A stretch of 64,000 nucleotides of DNA from an uncultured Clostridia bacterium (GTDB lineage Bacteria > Bacillota > Clostridia > Oscillospirales > Acutalibacteraceae). Location: positions 1 to 64,000 of the forward strand of contig CAMLSX010000004.1 of the NCBI GenBank assembly GCA_946484175.1. The letters run 5' to 3'. The notes below the pieces were generated by a model. The model had not been told where the DNA came from. It made no database searches and worked only from the letters and a program-made list of their open reading frames with translations. The translations under genes were made by a program, and so were the position numbers. This document shows positions 24,079 through 31,715 of the stretch, piece by piece; the first letter of the stretch is position 1; each line of letters begins with the position of its first letter.

Positions 24079-25265
24079 CCAATCCCAATGGACGCTTCGG
24101 CATTCACGGAGGGCAGTATATTCCCGAAACCCTGATGAATGCAGTCATCGAATTGGAAGAAGCCTATCAGCACTATAAAAACGACCCCGAATTCAACCGG
24201 GAACTTACCGAACTTTTCAATGAATATGCCGGCAGGCCTTCCCGCCTGTATTATGCCGAAAAAATGACAAAAGACCTGGCAGGCGCAAAAATATACCTCA
24301 AACGCGAAGATCTGAACCACACAGGGGCACATAAGATCAACAATGTATTGGGGCAGGCATTGCTGGCCAAAAAAATGGGAAAAACCCGGCTGATTGCGGA
24401 AACAGGTGCCGGACAGCACGGTGTGGCTACCGCCACCGCGGCTGCTCTGATGGGGATGGAATGTGTTGTTTTTATGGGAGAAGAAGACACCATCCGTCAG
24501 GCGCTCAATGTATATCGCATGCGTTTGCTCGGCGCAGAGGTTATCCCCGTAAAAACCGGTACTGCAACCCTGAAAGACGCTGTTTCCGAAGCCATGCGCG
24601 AGTGGACTTCCCGTATTTCCGATACCCATTACTGTCTGGGTTCCGTTATGGGTCCTCATCCTTTTCCCAGCATTGTCCGTGATTTTCAGGCTGTTATTTC
24701 CAAAGAGATCAAGGAACAGCTTTTTGCAAAAGAAGGGTGCTTGCCCGATGTTGTAATCGCCTGCGTGGGCGGCGGCTCTAATGCCATCGGCAGCTTCTAC
24801 CATTTCATCGAGGAGAAAAGTGTACGGCTGATTGGCTGCGAAGCGGCCGGCCGGGGAATTGATACCTTTGAAACAGCCGCTACCGTAAATACCGGACGTG
24901 TGGGGATTTTCCACGGCATGAAGTCTTATTTCTGTCAGGATAAATACGGTCAAATTGCCCCCGTTTACTCCATTTCCGCAGGCCTTGATTATCCTGGTAT
25001 TGGCCCGGAACACGCCTATCTCCACGATATCGGAAGGGCCGAATATGTACCCGTAACCGACGACGAAGCTGTCTGTGCTTTTGAATATCTGGCAAAAACC
25101 GAGGGCATTATTCCGGCTATTGAATCGGCGCATGCAGTTGCCCATGCTATCAAGCTTGCCCCCACCATGGATAAGGACAACATCATCGTAATTACCATAT
25201 CCGGCAGAGGCGACAAGGATTGCGCCGCTATTGCCCGCTACAGAGGGGAGGATCTCCATGAGTAA
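24075..25265 (+). CDS. trpB: Tryptophan synthase beta subunit
   Basis: A 396-aa full-length TrpB1: [24 protein letters not shown], the PLP lysine in [14 protein letters not shown], catalytic Glu in ETGAGQHG, phosphate loop [12 protein letters not shown], and SGRGDKD near the C-terminus. It joins indole and serine to make tryptophan. The ATG overlaps the trpF stop. TrpA is reduced to 17 residues just downstream, and no other trp gene is in the window, so this copy may work on free indole. That is inference; a second trp locus elsewhere is possible. Confidence 0.97.
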   Translation: MTNPNGRFGIHGGQYIPETLMNAVIELEEAYQHYKNDPEFNRELTELFNEYAGRPSRLYYAEKMTKDLAGAKIYLKREDLNHTGAHKINNVLGQALLAKKMGKTRLIAETGAGQHGVATATAAALMGMECVVFMGEEDTIRQALNVYRMRLLGAEVIPVKTGTATLKDAVSEAMREWTSRISDTHYCLGSVMGPHPFPSIVRDFQAVISKEIKEQLFAKEGCLPDVVIACVGGGSNAIGSFYHFIEEKSVRLIGCEAAGRGIDTFETAATVNTGRVGIFHGMKSYFCQDKYGQIAPVYSISAGLDYPGIGPEHAYLHDIGRAEYVPVTDDEAVCAFEYLAKTEGIIPAIESAHAVAHAIKLAPTMDKDNIIVITISGRGDKDCAAIARYRGEDLHE

Positions 25266-25401
25266 AATTGGAAAAGCGTTTGAAAATGGAAAAGCTTTTA
25301 TTGCATTTGCCAAACGTCCAGAGAACAAAGGAAAGGTTATTGTTGCCCTTCTCCCAGATTCGGGTGACCGCTATTATTCTACGCCGTTGTTTACCGAGTA
25401 A
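25258..25401 (+). pseudogene. Chimeric 47-codon remnant: TrpA N-terminus joined to CysK C-terminus
   Basis: The ATG overlaps the trpB stop region exactly as trpA normally does. The first 17 residues [17 protein letters not shown] are the TrpA start. They continue in frame as [28 protein letters not shown], the C-terminal strand and helix region of O-acetylserine sulfhydrylase (CysK), to a normal CysK-like end. About 240 TrpA residues and 270 CysK residues are gone. Too short for the track, and very unlikely to be an enzyme. It marks the second fusion scar of this locus. Confidence 0.85.
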
Positions 25402-25527
25402 TGTCATAATATAAAGAAAGCTTTGCAAAAAAACGCATGCATGTGCAAAATAGCAAGATATTTCAGGAAGATTGTTTTTGTGCAGTATTTTGCCGCTGAT
25501 ATACGAACCTTTCTGATTAACCGCAAA

Positions 25528-25579
25528 AAATTCCCCTTCTGTTATTCAGTCACAGTACTGTCTAACAGAAGGGGAATTT
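25528..25579. terminator. Bidirectional terminator between the trp remnant and the lipoprotein gene
   Basis: AAATTCCCCTTCTGTTA and TAACAGAAGGGGAATTT form a perfect 17-bp stem with an 18-nt loop. T-rich sequence follows on the plus strand and A-rich sequence precedes it, so it serves both convergent genes. Confidence 0.88.
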
Positions 25580-25602
25580 AATAATTTTTTATTGCAGCTG
25601 TA

Positions 25603-26325
25603 TTAGCCGTAACATTTTTTACAGGGTTCCCGGCCGCTGGCAATTGCTTCATCCAAAGTCGATTCAATGGGGTTTTTCATATTGCCGCAATTCGGGTTAT
25701 TGTGATATTTCTCACCTGTTCTGGAAAGCCAAACAACATTGCTTTGCGATGCCGGTTCTTCAGTTGGCTGTGGAGTAGGCTTTGGTGTGGGGTTAGCCGT
25801 AGGTTTTATGGTTGGCTTGGTTGTAGCCGTAGGTTTTGGGGTAAAAGATGTACTTTCATCAGCGGAAGAGACGGAAGCTTCTGTATTGCTCTCTGCTTTC
25901 TCAATATTTAGTATTTCACAGTCTTCAAGTTCAATATCGGCAAACCCATTGTCAAGAATTCCCTCAACTGTGACGACATCACCCTTTTTCAGCTGGTCAA
26001 GCTGGGGATCATCAGAATCTTCCAGCTCACATACCACACTTTTTGAGATTGCTCCGCAATCCATGTGAATTTTATCAAACAAAGACACATAGCTGCAGAT
26101 GCCGGTAATGGTAATTTTTTGGTTCTCGTATTCTTCGGCCGCTTCTTTATCGGATTTATATAGATCAGCCAGTTCCTCAGCTGTAAAATCTCTTTTTTCA
26201 GCCGAGGTATCCCGAGAGCTGGCTGGTGTGCTGCTTTCGCTGGATTCCAACAGGCTATCTGTTGAACAGGCAGTGCTTCCCAGACAAAAAACTGCTGCAA
26301 AAATCAATGCAAGGACTTTTTTCAT
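25603..26325 (-). CDS. Lipoprotein with OB-fold-like domain and C-terminal metal-binding motif
   Basis: A 240-aa protein. A signal peptide with lipobox LGSTAC (Cys about residue 20) is followed by a Ser-rich linker, then a tRNA_anti-like OB-fold domain (NQKITITGICSYVSLFDKIHMDCG...KKGDVVTVEGILDNG). A Pro/Thr-rich stretch (PKPTATTKPTIKPT) leads to a C-terminal YHNNPNCGNMKNP...PCKKCYG, the Cys/His pattern seen at the end of nucleases and secreted clostridial proteins. It is probably anchored outside the membrane. ATG 26325 is chosen because GAGAGG is 7 nt upstream. The function is unknown. Confidence 0.8.
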   Translation of the reverse strand: MKKVLALIFAAVFCLGSTACSTDSLLESSESSTPASSRDTSAEKRDFTAEELADLYKSDKEAAEEYENQKITITGICSYVSLFDKIHMDCGAISKSVVCELEDSDDPQLDQLKKGDVVTVEGILDNGFADIELEDCEILNIEKAESNTEASVSSADESTSFTPKPTATTKPTIKPTANPTPKPTPQPTEEPASQSNVVWLSRTGEKYHNNPNCGNMKNPIESTLDEAIASGREPCKKCYG

Positions 26326-26534
26326 GTTCATGCCTCTCTTTTGCTTTTTTTAATATCTATTTTATTATAGTATTATAAAAATAAAAATCAATAATAAACC
26401 ATCTGATTTTTTAAAAAGGATTGATAACAGATTTGAGTTCTTCTGGGGCAATCCCGGTTTTTCTTTGAATTTTGGAACCAAAACCTTTCAACTAGAATAT
26501 CATGTAGTATTCCACTTGAAAGGAGATTTTTATC

Positions 26535-26867
26535 TTGGAAAATATGCCAATCATGGAGGACCAGACCTGTCCAACTGTGGGATACCAGTCTGCTTCTATT
26601 TGTGTACCAGTAACAGTGAATCCGTTTGCCAAAACCGGCGCAACCTTTACCAAATGCTGCGGAGCACCTTTGGTTGTGCCTGGAAAGGTTACCTGTGAAG
26701 GTGAGCGCAACGGTGCCTGCGTTTTTACAATTTCTCAGGATATTTGTGTAGCAGTTCCCGTTGAGTTCGGTGCAACCGCAACGGTGGGAGATGCATTTGT
26801 CAGCTGCAATACTGCTTCTGCCGATGACATCTGTACCGACTGCGGCAAACCCCAGCCCTTGGAGTAA
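26535..26867 (+). CDS. Cys-containing conserved protein, unknown function (TTG start)
   Basis: A 110-aa protein. The TTG at 26535 is supported by AAAGGAGATTTTTATC; an ATG follows at codon 4. It holds ten cysteines in pairs (TKCCGAPL, CTDCGKP) and beta-rich segments (ASICVPVTVNPFAKTG; ISQDICVAVPVEFGAT). The style resembles small clostridial spore or surface proteins with VPV repeats and is similar in spirit to the 980-1780 protein; no family was recognised. It is a single gene with its own terminator. Confidence 0.6.
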   Translation: MENMPIMEDQTCPTVGYQSASICVPVTVNPFAKTGATFTKCCGAPLVVPGKVTCEGERNGACVFTISQDICVAVPVEFGATATVGDAFVSCNTASADDICTDCGKPQPLE

Positions 26868-26885
26868 TTTTCAAGGCCTGAAAAA

Positions 26886-26928
26886 TGAATCCCCAGAATC
26901 TTTGAATCCTGGGAATTCAAATTTTTTG
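26886..26928 (+). terminator. Rho-independent terminator
   Basis: TGAATCCCCAG pairs with CTGGGAATTCA (one mismatch) and is followed by AATTTTTTG. Confidence 0.85.
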
Positions 26929-27001
26929 TTGTTTTGCTGCATCCAGACTCATTCGCAAAGCCGCTCTGTAAGCAGCGGTTCCGAAAATTTTAAAAATGCT
27001 A

Positions 27002-27030
27002 TTGACAAAGGCGGGAAAGTGCTTTATACT
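27002..27030 (+). promoter_or_regulatory. Consensus promoter of feoAB
   Basis: TTGACA (27002-27007), 17 bp, TATACT (27025-27030). A metal-regulator palindrome lies immediately downstream. Confidence 0.85.
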
Positions 27031-27037
27031 ATCACAT

Positions 27038-27055
27038 GGTTAGCTTTTGCTAACC
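27038..27055. promoter_or_regulatory. Metalloregulator operator 1 (GGTTAGC-TTTT-GCTAACC)
   Basis: A perfect 7-4-7 inverted repeat at the expected transcription start of feoA. The TTAGC/GCTAA core resembles DtxR/IdeR-type boxes. Two further related copies lie at 27073 and 27387. Confidence 0.75.
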
Positions 27056-27072
27056 AATTTTAAAATCTGTAG

Positions 27073-27088
27073 GTTAGCATGAACTAAC
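27073..27088. promoter_or_regulatory. Metalloregulator operator 2 (GTTAG-N6-CTAAC)
   Basis: A second related inverted repeat, 35 bp downstream of the first, before the feoA ribosome site. Confidence 0.6.
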
Positions 27089-27134
27089 ATCATAAAATCA
27101 ATCGTCCCTTATGAGGAAGACTGAGGTGAAGAAG

Positions 27135-27347
27135 ATGACTTTAAAAGAAGCCGTTGAAGGAAAAGAGTATATCATCAGGCAAATCGAAACCGATGATGAA
27201 GAAATGGATGCATTCCTGTTTTCTCTGGGCTGCTATACCGGTGAATCGATTACCGTAGTATCCCATCTGAAAGGCGGATGTGTTGTTTCCATCAAAGATG
27301 GAAGATATAACATCGACAATCAGCTTGCCTGTGCTATCGTTGTCTGA
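27135..27347 (+). CDS. feoA: Ferrous iron transport protein A (FeoA, SH3-like)
   Basis: A 70-aa protein MTLKEAVEGKEYIIRQIETDDEEMDAFLFSLGCYTGESITVVSHLKGGCVVSIKDGRYNIDNQLACAIVV with the FeoA SH3-like barrel pattern (GCYTGE...I.DGRY.I). It is a cytoplasmic partner of FeoB. ATG 27135 is chosen because GAGGTG lies 6 nt upstream; the track Met at 27111 has no site. It is first in the feo operon behind a consensus promoter with palindromic operators. Confidence 0.93.
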   Translation: MTLKEAVEGKEYIIRQIETDDEEMDAFLFSLGCYTGESITVVSHLKGGCVVSIKDGRYNIDNQLACAIVV

Positions 27348-27386
27348 CAGCGATAGCAGAAAATTCTTTTATTTTTTGTTTGTTGG

Positions 27387-27400
27387 TTAGCGTAAGCTAA
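27387..27400. promoter_or_regulatory. Metalloregulator operator 3 (TTAGC-GTAA-GCTAA)
   Basis: A third related palindrome, in the 96-bp feoA-feoB interval. This suggests a second iron-responsive promoter or an internal roadblock. Confidence 0.6.
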
Positions 27401-27443
27401 TTAGATAAAATATCCGCACATACCATTTCGAGGAGGAATGATT

Positions 27444-29474
27444 ATGAGAATTGCTTTAACAGGCAACCCGAATTCGGGAAAGACCACCATGTACAACGCT
27501 CTTACAGGCCGAAACGAAAAGGTAGGCAACTGGGCAGGCGTTACGGTGGAGAAAAAAGAGCATCCGATCAAAAAGGCATATTATGCGGGCAGTGAACAGC
27601 TGATTGCGGTTGATTTGCCGGGTGCTTATTCCATGTCGCCATTTACAAGCGAAGAAAGCATTACCAGTTCTTATGTAAAAAAAGAAAATCCCGATGTCAT
27701 CATCAATATCGTGGACTCGACCAATTTAAGCCGAAGCCTGTTCTTTACCACACAGCTTTTGGAGCTCGGTATTCCGGTGGTTGTGGCGCTGAATAAAAGC
27801 GATGTCAACAAAAAGAAGGAAACCAAGATTGATGCGGCAAAGCTGTCTGAAAAGCTGGGCTGCCCAGTAGTGGAAACCGTTTCCACCTCCGCTGATGGCT
27901 TACATACGGTTGTAGAACAGGCGGCAGCGCGGGTGAACACCACGCAAAGCGCTCCCTATCATCAGGGGGATATTGATTTAACCGATAAAAAATCGGTGGA
28001 GGCTGCCGACCGCAAGCGTTTTGATTTTGTCAACGGAATCGTAAAAGAAGTAGAGACCCGTAAGGTGCTGACGAAAGACAAGAGTATCAATGATAAAATT
28101 GATGCCGTGCTGACGAACAAGTGGCTGGGAATCCCGATTTTTGCCATTGTCATGTTCCTCGTTTTCCAGATTTCTCAGGTCTGGGTGGGTACACCCATTG
28201 CAGATTGGCTGGTTGCGTGGATTGATATGTTTAAGAGCTGGGTAGGCAGTCTGCTGGAAAATGCAAATCCGCTGCTTTCTGCGCTTTTGGTGGATGGTGT
28301 TATTGGAGGCGTAGGTGCCGTTGTGGGCTTTTTGCCTCTGGTTATGGTTCTTTATTTCCTCATTGCCTTACTGGAAGACTGCGGATATATGTCCCGCGTT
28401 TCGGTGGTTCTTGATCCGATTTTCAAAAAGGTTGGCTTATCCGGCAAATCTGTGATTCCTTTTGTTATCGGAATTGGCTGCGGTGTGCCCGGTATTATGG
28501 CAAGCCGTACCATCCGCAACGAGCGTGAACGCAGAGCAACCGCCATGCTGACTCCCATGATGCCCTGCGGCGCCAAAATCCCGGTAATTTCGCTGTTTGC
28601 AGGTGCGTTTTTTGCCGATGCCGGCTGGGTCAGTACCCTGATGTATTTTACCGGTATCCTGCTGATTTTCTTTGGTGCGCTGATTATCAATAAGATTGCC
28701 GGGTACAAGTCCAGAAAATCCTTCTTTATCATCGAGCTTCCCGAGTACAAGCTGCCGTCTCTTTGGGGTGCGTTTAAATCAATGTGTGCCCGCGGCTGGG
28801 CATATATTGTAAAGGCCGCGACGATTATCCTGCTGTGCAATACCATTGTCCAAATCATGCAGACCTTTGATTGGAGCTTCCGCGTTGCTGAAACATCTGA
28901 TTCCTCGATTCTGGCCTCTGTGGCAGGGCCGTTTGCGTATCTTCTGGTTCCCATCGTGGGTGTCCTTTCCTGGCAGCTCGCAGCCGCTGCTGTTACCGGT
29001 TTCATCGCAAAAGAAAACGTCGTCGGTACGCTGGCCGTGTGCTTTGTGGGCCTTGAAAATCTGATTGATACCGATGAGCTTGCCTTGCTGGAAGGCGCCG
29101 GCACCGAAGTTGCAGGAATTCTGGCGATTACCAAAATTGCGGCACTTGCATACCTGATGTTTAACCTCTATACACCGCCCTGCTTTGCGGCGTTGGGTGC
29201 TATGAACAGCGAAATGAAGAGCCGTAAATGGTTCTGGGCAGGTGTTGGCTTCCTGATGGGAACCGGCTATACGGTTGGTTACCTTGTTTACACAATCGGC
29301 ACGCTGGTAACCGCACCCGAAACCCTGAATGTTGGTGCGGCAATCGGCGGGCTTGCAGCGGTTCTTGTTTTTGTTGCGATTCTTGTGGGGCTGATCAACC
29401 ACACCAATAAAAAGTTAAAGGCAGAATACGCGTTGGATAATGCGAAGAAAGCCTATGCGGTGAGCAGATCCTGA
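27444..29474 (+). CDS. feoB: Ferrous iron transporter FeoB
   Basis: A 676-aa protein with an N-terminal G domain: GNPNSGKTT (G1), VGNWAGVTVEKK (G2), VDLPGAYSM (G3), ALNKSD (G4). A helical GDI-like region precedes a polytopic membrane domain with two Gate motifs, including the conserved Cys in GCGVPGIMASRT and the PPCFAALG region. It imports Fe2+. ATG 27444 is preferred (AGGAGG 7 nt upstream; ATG 27438 only 1 nt). The stop shares a base with the following Cys-rich gene. Confidence 0.97.
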   Translation: MRIALTGNPNSGKTTMYNALTGRNEKVGNWAGVTVEKKEHPIKKAYYAGSEQLIAVDLPGAYSMSPFTSEESITSSYVKKENPDVIINIVDSTNLSRSLFFTTQLLELGIPVVVALNKSDVNKKKETKIDAAKLSEKLGCPVVETVSTSADGLHTVVEQAAARVNTTQSAPYHQGDIDLTDKKSVEAADRKRFDFVNGIVKEVETRKVLTKDKSINDKIDAVLTNKWLGIPIFAIVMFLVFQISQVWVGTPIADWLVAWIDMFKSWVGSLLENANPLLSALLVDGVIGGVGAVVGFLPLVMVLYFLIALLEDCGYMSRVSVVLDPIFKKVGLSGKSVIPFVIGIGCGVPGIMASRTIRNERERRATAMLTPMMPCGAKIPVISLFAGAFFADAGWVSTLMYFTGILLIFFGALIINKIAGYKSRKSFFIIELPEYKLPSLWGAFKSMCARGWAYIVKAATIILLCNTIVQIMQTFDWSFRVAETSDSSILASVAGPFAYLLVPIVGVLSWQLAAAAVTGFIAKENVVGTLAVCFVGLENLIDTDELALLEGAGTEVAGILAITKIAALAYLMFNLYTPPCFAALGAMNSEMKSRKWFWAGVGFLMGTGYTVGYLVYTIGTLVTAPETLNVGAAIGGLAAVLVFVAILVGLINHTNKKLKAEYALDNAKKAYAVSRS

Positions 29475-29638
29475 TGGAAAATATCCTGATTATCATAATC
29501 CTTATTTGTATCCTTGGCGGTGTTGTACTTTATCTTTACAGGTCCAAAAAGAGGGGAGAAACGTGCATTGGCTGCCCTTCCTGCAAAAAGTGCGCCGGTA
29601 AAGGAGCATGCAGCCATCATAAAAAAGAATCGCGATAA
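29474..29638 (+). CDS. FeoB-associated Cys-rich membrane protein
   Basis: A 54-aa gene missed by the track. It has a single N-terminal membrane helix (NILIIIILICILGGVVLYLY), a basic stretch, and then CIGCPSCKKCAGKGACSHH with five Cys. It is translationally coupled to feoB (TGATG). Such small proteins are known next to feoB in Clostridia and are thought to act with the transporter, possibly in metal handling. Confidence 0.88.
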   Translation: MENILIIIILICILGGVVLYLYRSKKRGETCIGCPSCKKCAGKGACSHHKKESR

Positions 29639-29650
29639 TCCATAACGATG

Positions 29651-29684
29651 GGGGAGTGCGGGTATAAAAACCGCACTCCTTTTT
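29651..29684 (+). terminator. Rho-independent terminator of feoAB
   Basis: GGAGTGCGG / CCGCACTCC with a 9-nt A-rich loop, followed by TTTTT. Confidence 0.9.
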
Positions 29685-29731
29685 CCATGCAAAGATCACA
29701 GGATATGCTTTAAAAATTTCTTCGAAGATGC

Positions 29732-29760
29732 TTGACACCGGACCTGTTTTTGGGTATCAT
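29732..29760 (+). promoter_or_regulatory. Promoter of pnuC
   Basis: TTGACA (29732-29737), a 17-bp spacer, TATCAT (29755-29760). Transcription would begin about 110 nt before the start codon. Confidence 0.75.
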
Positions 29761-29766
29761 ATTTTT

Positions 29767-29876
29767 CGTGAATTGAATCAGCTGCCACCGGGTAGCAGAA
29801 TGTAAGAAGCATTCGTTTACACATCGTTAGGTCTTAGAAGATGTGTAGCGGATGCTTTTTTTGGAGGCGTTATCAA
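29767..29876 (+). promoter_or_regulatory. Structured leader of pnuC with terminator and antiterminator (riboswitch candidate)
   Basis: After the promoter, the leader contains a CTGCC-ACC-GGGTAGCAG region that can pair with itself, then GAATG at 29799-29803, which can pair with CATTC at 29810-29814. CATTC is also part of the left arm of a two-part terminator hairpin (AGCATTCG/CGGATGCT and ACACATC/GATGTGT) with TTTTTTT just before the ribosome site. The mutually exclusive pairing and the transporter downstream suggest a metabolite switch. The class is not recognised. Confidence 0.55.
29808..29862 (+). terminator. Attenuator terminator in the pnuC leader
   Basis: AGCATTCG pairs with CGGATGCT and, inside, ACACATC with GATGTGT; then TTTTTTT, directly followed by GGAGG of the pnuC ribosome site. 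Confidence 0.8.
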
Positions 29877-30572
29877 ATGAAAAATCCATTTGCAGAGCTG
29901 TCCCGATTTGAGCTGGGACTGTGGCTCACATCCGTTATTGTCATTGCAGGCTCATTCCTTTTGTCGGGCGGGGGAGACATCCTGACCATTATAGCGTCAT
30001 TGATTGGCGTTACAGCGCTGATTTTTGTTGCCAAGGGCTATGTGCTCGGACAGGTGCTTACCGTAGTTTTTTCAGTGTTTTACGGTGTGATTTCCTTCTT
30101 TTTTCAATATTACGGAGAAGTCATCACCTATCTGTGCATGACTGCTCCCATGGCGGTTTTCAGTATTGTTTCATGGCTGCGTCACCCATACGAAGGCACC
30201 AAAGAGGTAGAGGTCAACCGGCTTTCCATCAAGCAGATGGTGGTTTTGGCGTGCAGTGCGATTGTCACAACGGTTGCGTTTTACTTTATTTTGGCAGCGC
30301 TGGGAAATGCCAACCTGCTGTTCAGCACAATTTCGGTAACCACCAGCTTTGCGGCTTCCGGCCTGACTTTCTTGCGCAGCCCGTACTATGCGGTGGGCTA
30401 TGCTGCCAATGATTTGGTGCTCATCGTATTGTGGGGAATGGCCACCATGGAAAATGTTTCCTATTTGCCGATGGTTTTGTGCTTTGTCATGTTCTTCGCG
30501 AATGACCTGTATGGCTTTTACAGCTGGCAGCAAATGCAGAAACGGCAGACTGCACGCAGCGTGCTTTCCTGA
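29877..30572 (+). CDS. pnuC: Nicotinamide riboside transporter PnuC-like
   Basis: A 231-aa membrane protein, MKNPFAELSRFELGLWLTSV, with seven predicted helices. Family motifs include GVTALIFVAKGYVLGQVLTVVFSVFYGVISFFFQYYGEV, AVFSIVSWLRHPYEG, NRL, and C-terminal FANDLYGFYSW. It is likely a facilitator for nicotinamide riboside or a related vitamin. The start 29877 has TTGGAGG upstream; the track start at 29841 lies inside the attenuator. Expression is probably controlled by the leader. It stands alone between terminators. Confidence 0.92.
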   Translation: MKNPFAELSRFELGLWLTSVIVIAGSFLLSGGGDILTIIASLIGVTALIFVAKGYVLGQVLTVVFSVFYGVISFFFQYYGEVITYLCMTAPMAVFSIVSWLRHPYEGTKEVEVNRLSIKQMVVLACSAIVTTVAFYFILAALGNANLLFSTISVTTSFAASGLTFLRSPYYAVGYAANDLVLIVLWGMATMENVSYLPMVLCFVMFFANDLYGFYSWQQMQKRQTARSVLS

Positions 30573-30576
30573 AAAT

Positions 30577-30623
30577 CAAAACAGTCTGGCTCCGGAAAGT
30601 TTCCGGCAGTCAGGCTGTTTTTT
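30577..30623. terminator. Bidirectional terminator between pnuC and the convergent LysR gene
   Basis: AAAACAGTCTGGCTCCGGAAA pairs with TTTCCGG...CAGGCTGTTTTTT with small mismatches. T-runs are readable in both directions. Confidence 0.8.
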
Positions 30624-31512
30624 ATAGAGAGTTCCCCGCAATTTCCTGATGCAAAACTTCCAGGAATTTTTCAGCGGCTTTTGAAAAAGCCCGATGTTTC
30701 TTCCAGGCGATCACTATGCCGGCTGTCATTTGCGGTTCCAGTGGGCGAAAGCAAAGCGGGCTGTTACCCGAAGTGTTTACCAGCCCGTCAATCGCCAGAG
30801 CACATCCCAATCCTTCCTCTACCAGCAAGGCTGCATTATAAATCAGGTTATAAGTGCCGATGATATGCAGATTTTCGGTAGAATGTCCCAGCCAGCCCGC
30901 CAGTTCATTTTGAATCAATGCCTGTCGGGAACACAAAAGCAGCACGTTTTCAAGTTCTTTAGGCGAAATGCTTGAGCAGGATGCCAGTGGATGATCTTTC
31001 CGCATCAAAAGGCCCCAGTGAACCACATTAGGAAGCAGCAGATAATCATACTTTTTTAAATCTGCTCTCCCCACGAACAAGGCAAAATCAATCAGCCCTT
31101 TATCCAGCTTCTCCGCTGAATCTTCGCCGTTTCCGCTGTACAGGTGAAAATGGATGTTGGGATATTGTTTTCGCAGCCGTTCCAGTGTTCTGGCAATATG
31201 ACGTGTGGCATCGGTTTCACCGCCGCCAATCAGGATATCTCCGCCCACCATATCGTCCTGCATGTGAAAATCCCGCTCCGTTTTGTCCGCAAGCTCTACA
31301 ATCTCCTGTGCGCGTTTTTGCAGAAATAAGCCTTCTTCTGTCAATGTGATTTTCCGTTTTCCACGGTCAAACAATTTCTTTCCCAGCTCGTCTTCCAGTT
31401 CCATCAGCTGCTTCGAAAGAGTCGGCTGTGTAATGTTGAGCTTTTCAGCGGCTGCGGTAATTTTTCCTTCTCTTGCAACCGCCAGAAAATATCGCAGTAC
31501 ACGCAGTTCCAT
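30622..31512 (-). CDS. LysR-family transcriptional regulator (copy 2)
   Basis: A 296-aa paralogue of the 18038 protein, with shared HTH MELRVLRYFLAVAREGKITAAAEKLNITQPTLSKQLMELEDELGK, a GDILIGGGETDATRHIART effector domain, and the common region GLLMRKDHPLAS and AALLVEEGLGCALAIDGLV. The start may be ATG 31521 (1 nt after AGGAGG) or ATG 31512 (10 nt after); alignment with copy 1 favours 31512. It is divergent from the cysteine desulfidase gene, its likely target. Confidence 0.92.
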   Translation of the reverse strand: MELRVLRYFLAVAREGKITAAAEKLNITQPTLSKQLMELEDELGKKLFDRGKRKITLTEEGLFLQKRAQEIVELADKTERDFHMQDDMVGGDILIGGGETDATRHIARTLERLRKQYPNIHFHLYSGNGEDSAEKLDKGLIDFALFVGRADLKKYDYLLLPNVVHWGLLMRKDHPLASCSSISPKELENVLLLCSRQALIQNELAGWLGHSTENLHIIGTYNLIYNAALLVEEGLGCALAIDGLVNTSGNSPLCFRPLEPQMTAGIVIAWKKHRAFSKAAEKFLEVLHQEIAGNSL

Positions 31513-31564
31513 CTGAATCATGCCTCCTTTTTTATTATTATAGCGATTTTATACATGCCTGTAA

Positions 31565-31594
31565 ACTATGAATGACAATATTTTATAAGTATTT
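31565..31594. promoter_or_regulatory. LysR operator candidate, copy 2
   Basis: ACTATGAA (31565-31572), N9, TTTATAAGTATTT (31582-31594): the same blocks and spacing as at 18990-19019, in the LysR/CyuA divergent interval. Confidence 0.6.
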
Positions 31595-31715
31595 ACTATT
31601 TAATTTTTCTTATGGTTGTGCGATCTTAAAAATCCCCTGACTTGTATTTTGGAGGTTGCTATGGTATATTTGATATCGAAGAATGTCGAAATTTGTGCAA
31701 TAAAGAAGGGGTATC

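Noticed and set aside
23745-25328. 527-aa minus-strand ORF opposite trpF/trpB
   Set aside because: It is antisense to trpB, whose family residues are all present; it is a shadow of codon usage.
25258-25401. Functional TrpA or CysK
   Set aside because: Only 17 TrpA and about 30 CysK residues remain; it is called a chimeric remnant.
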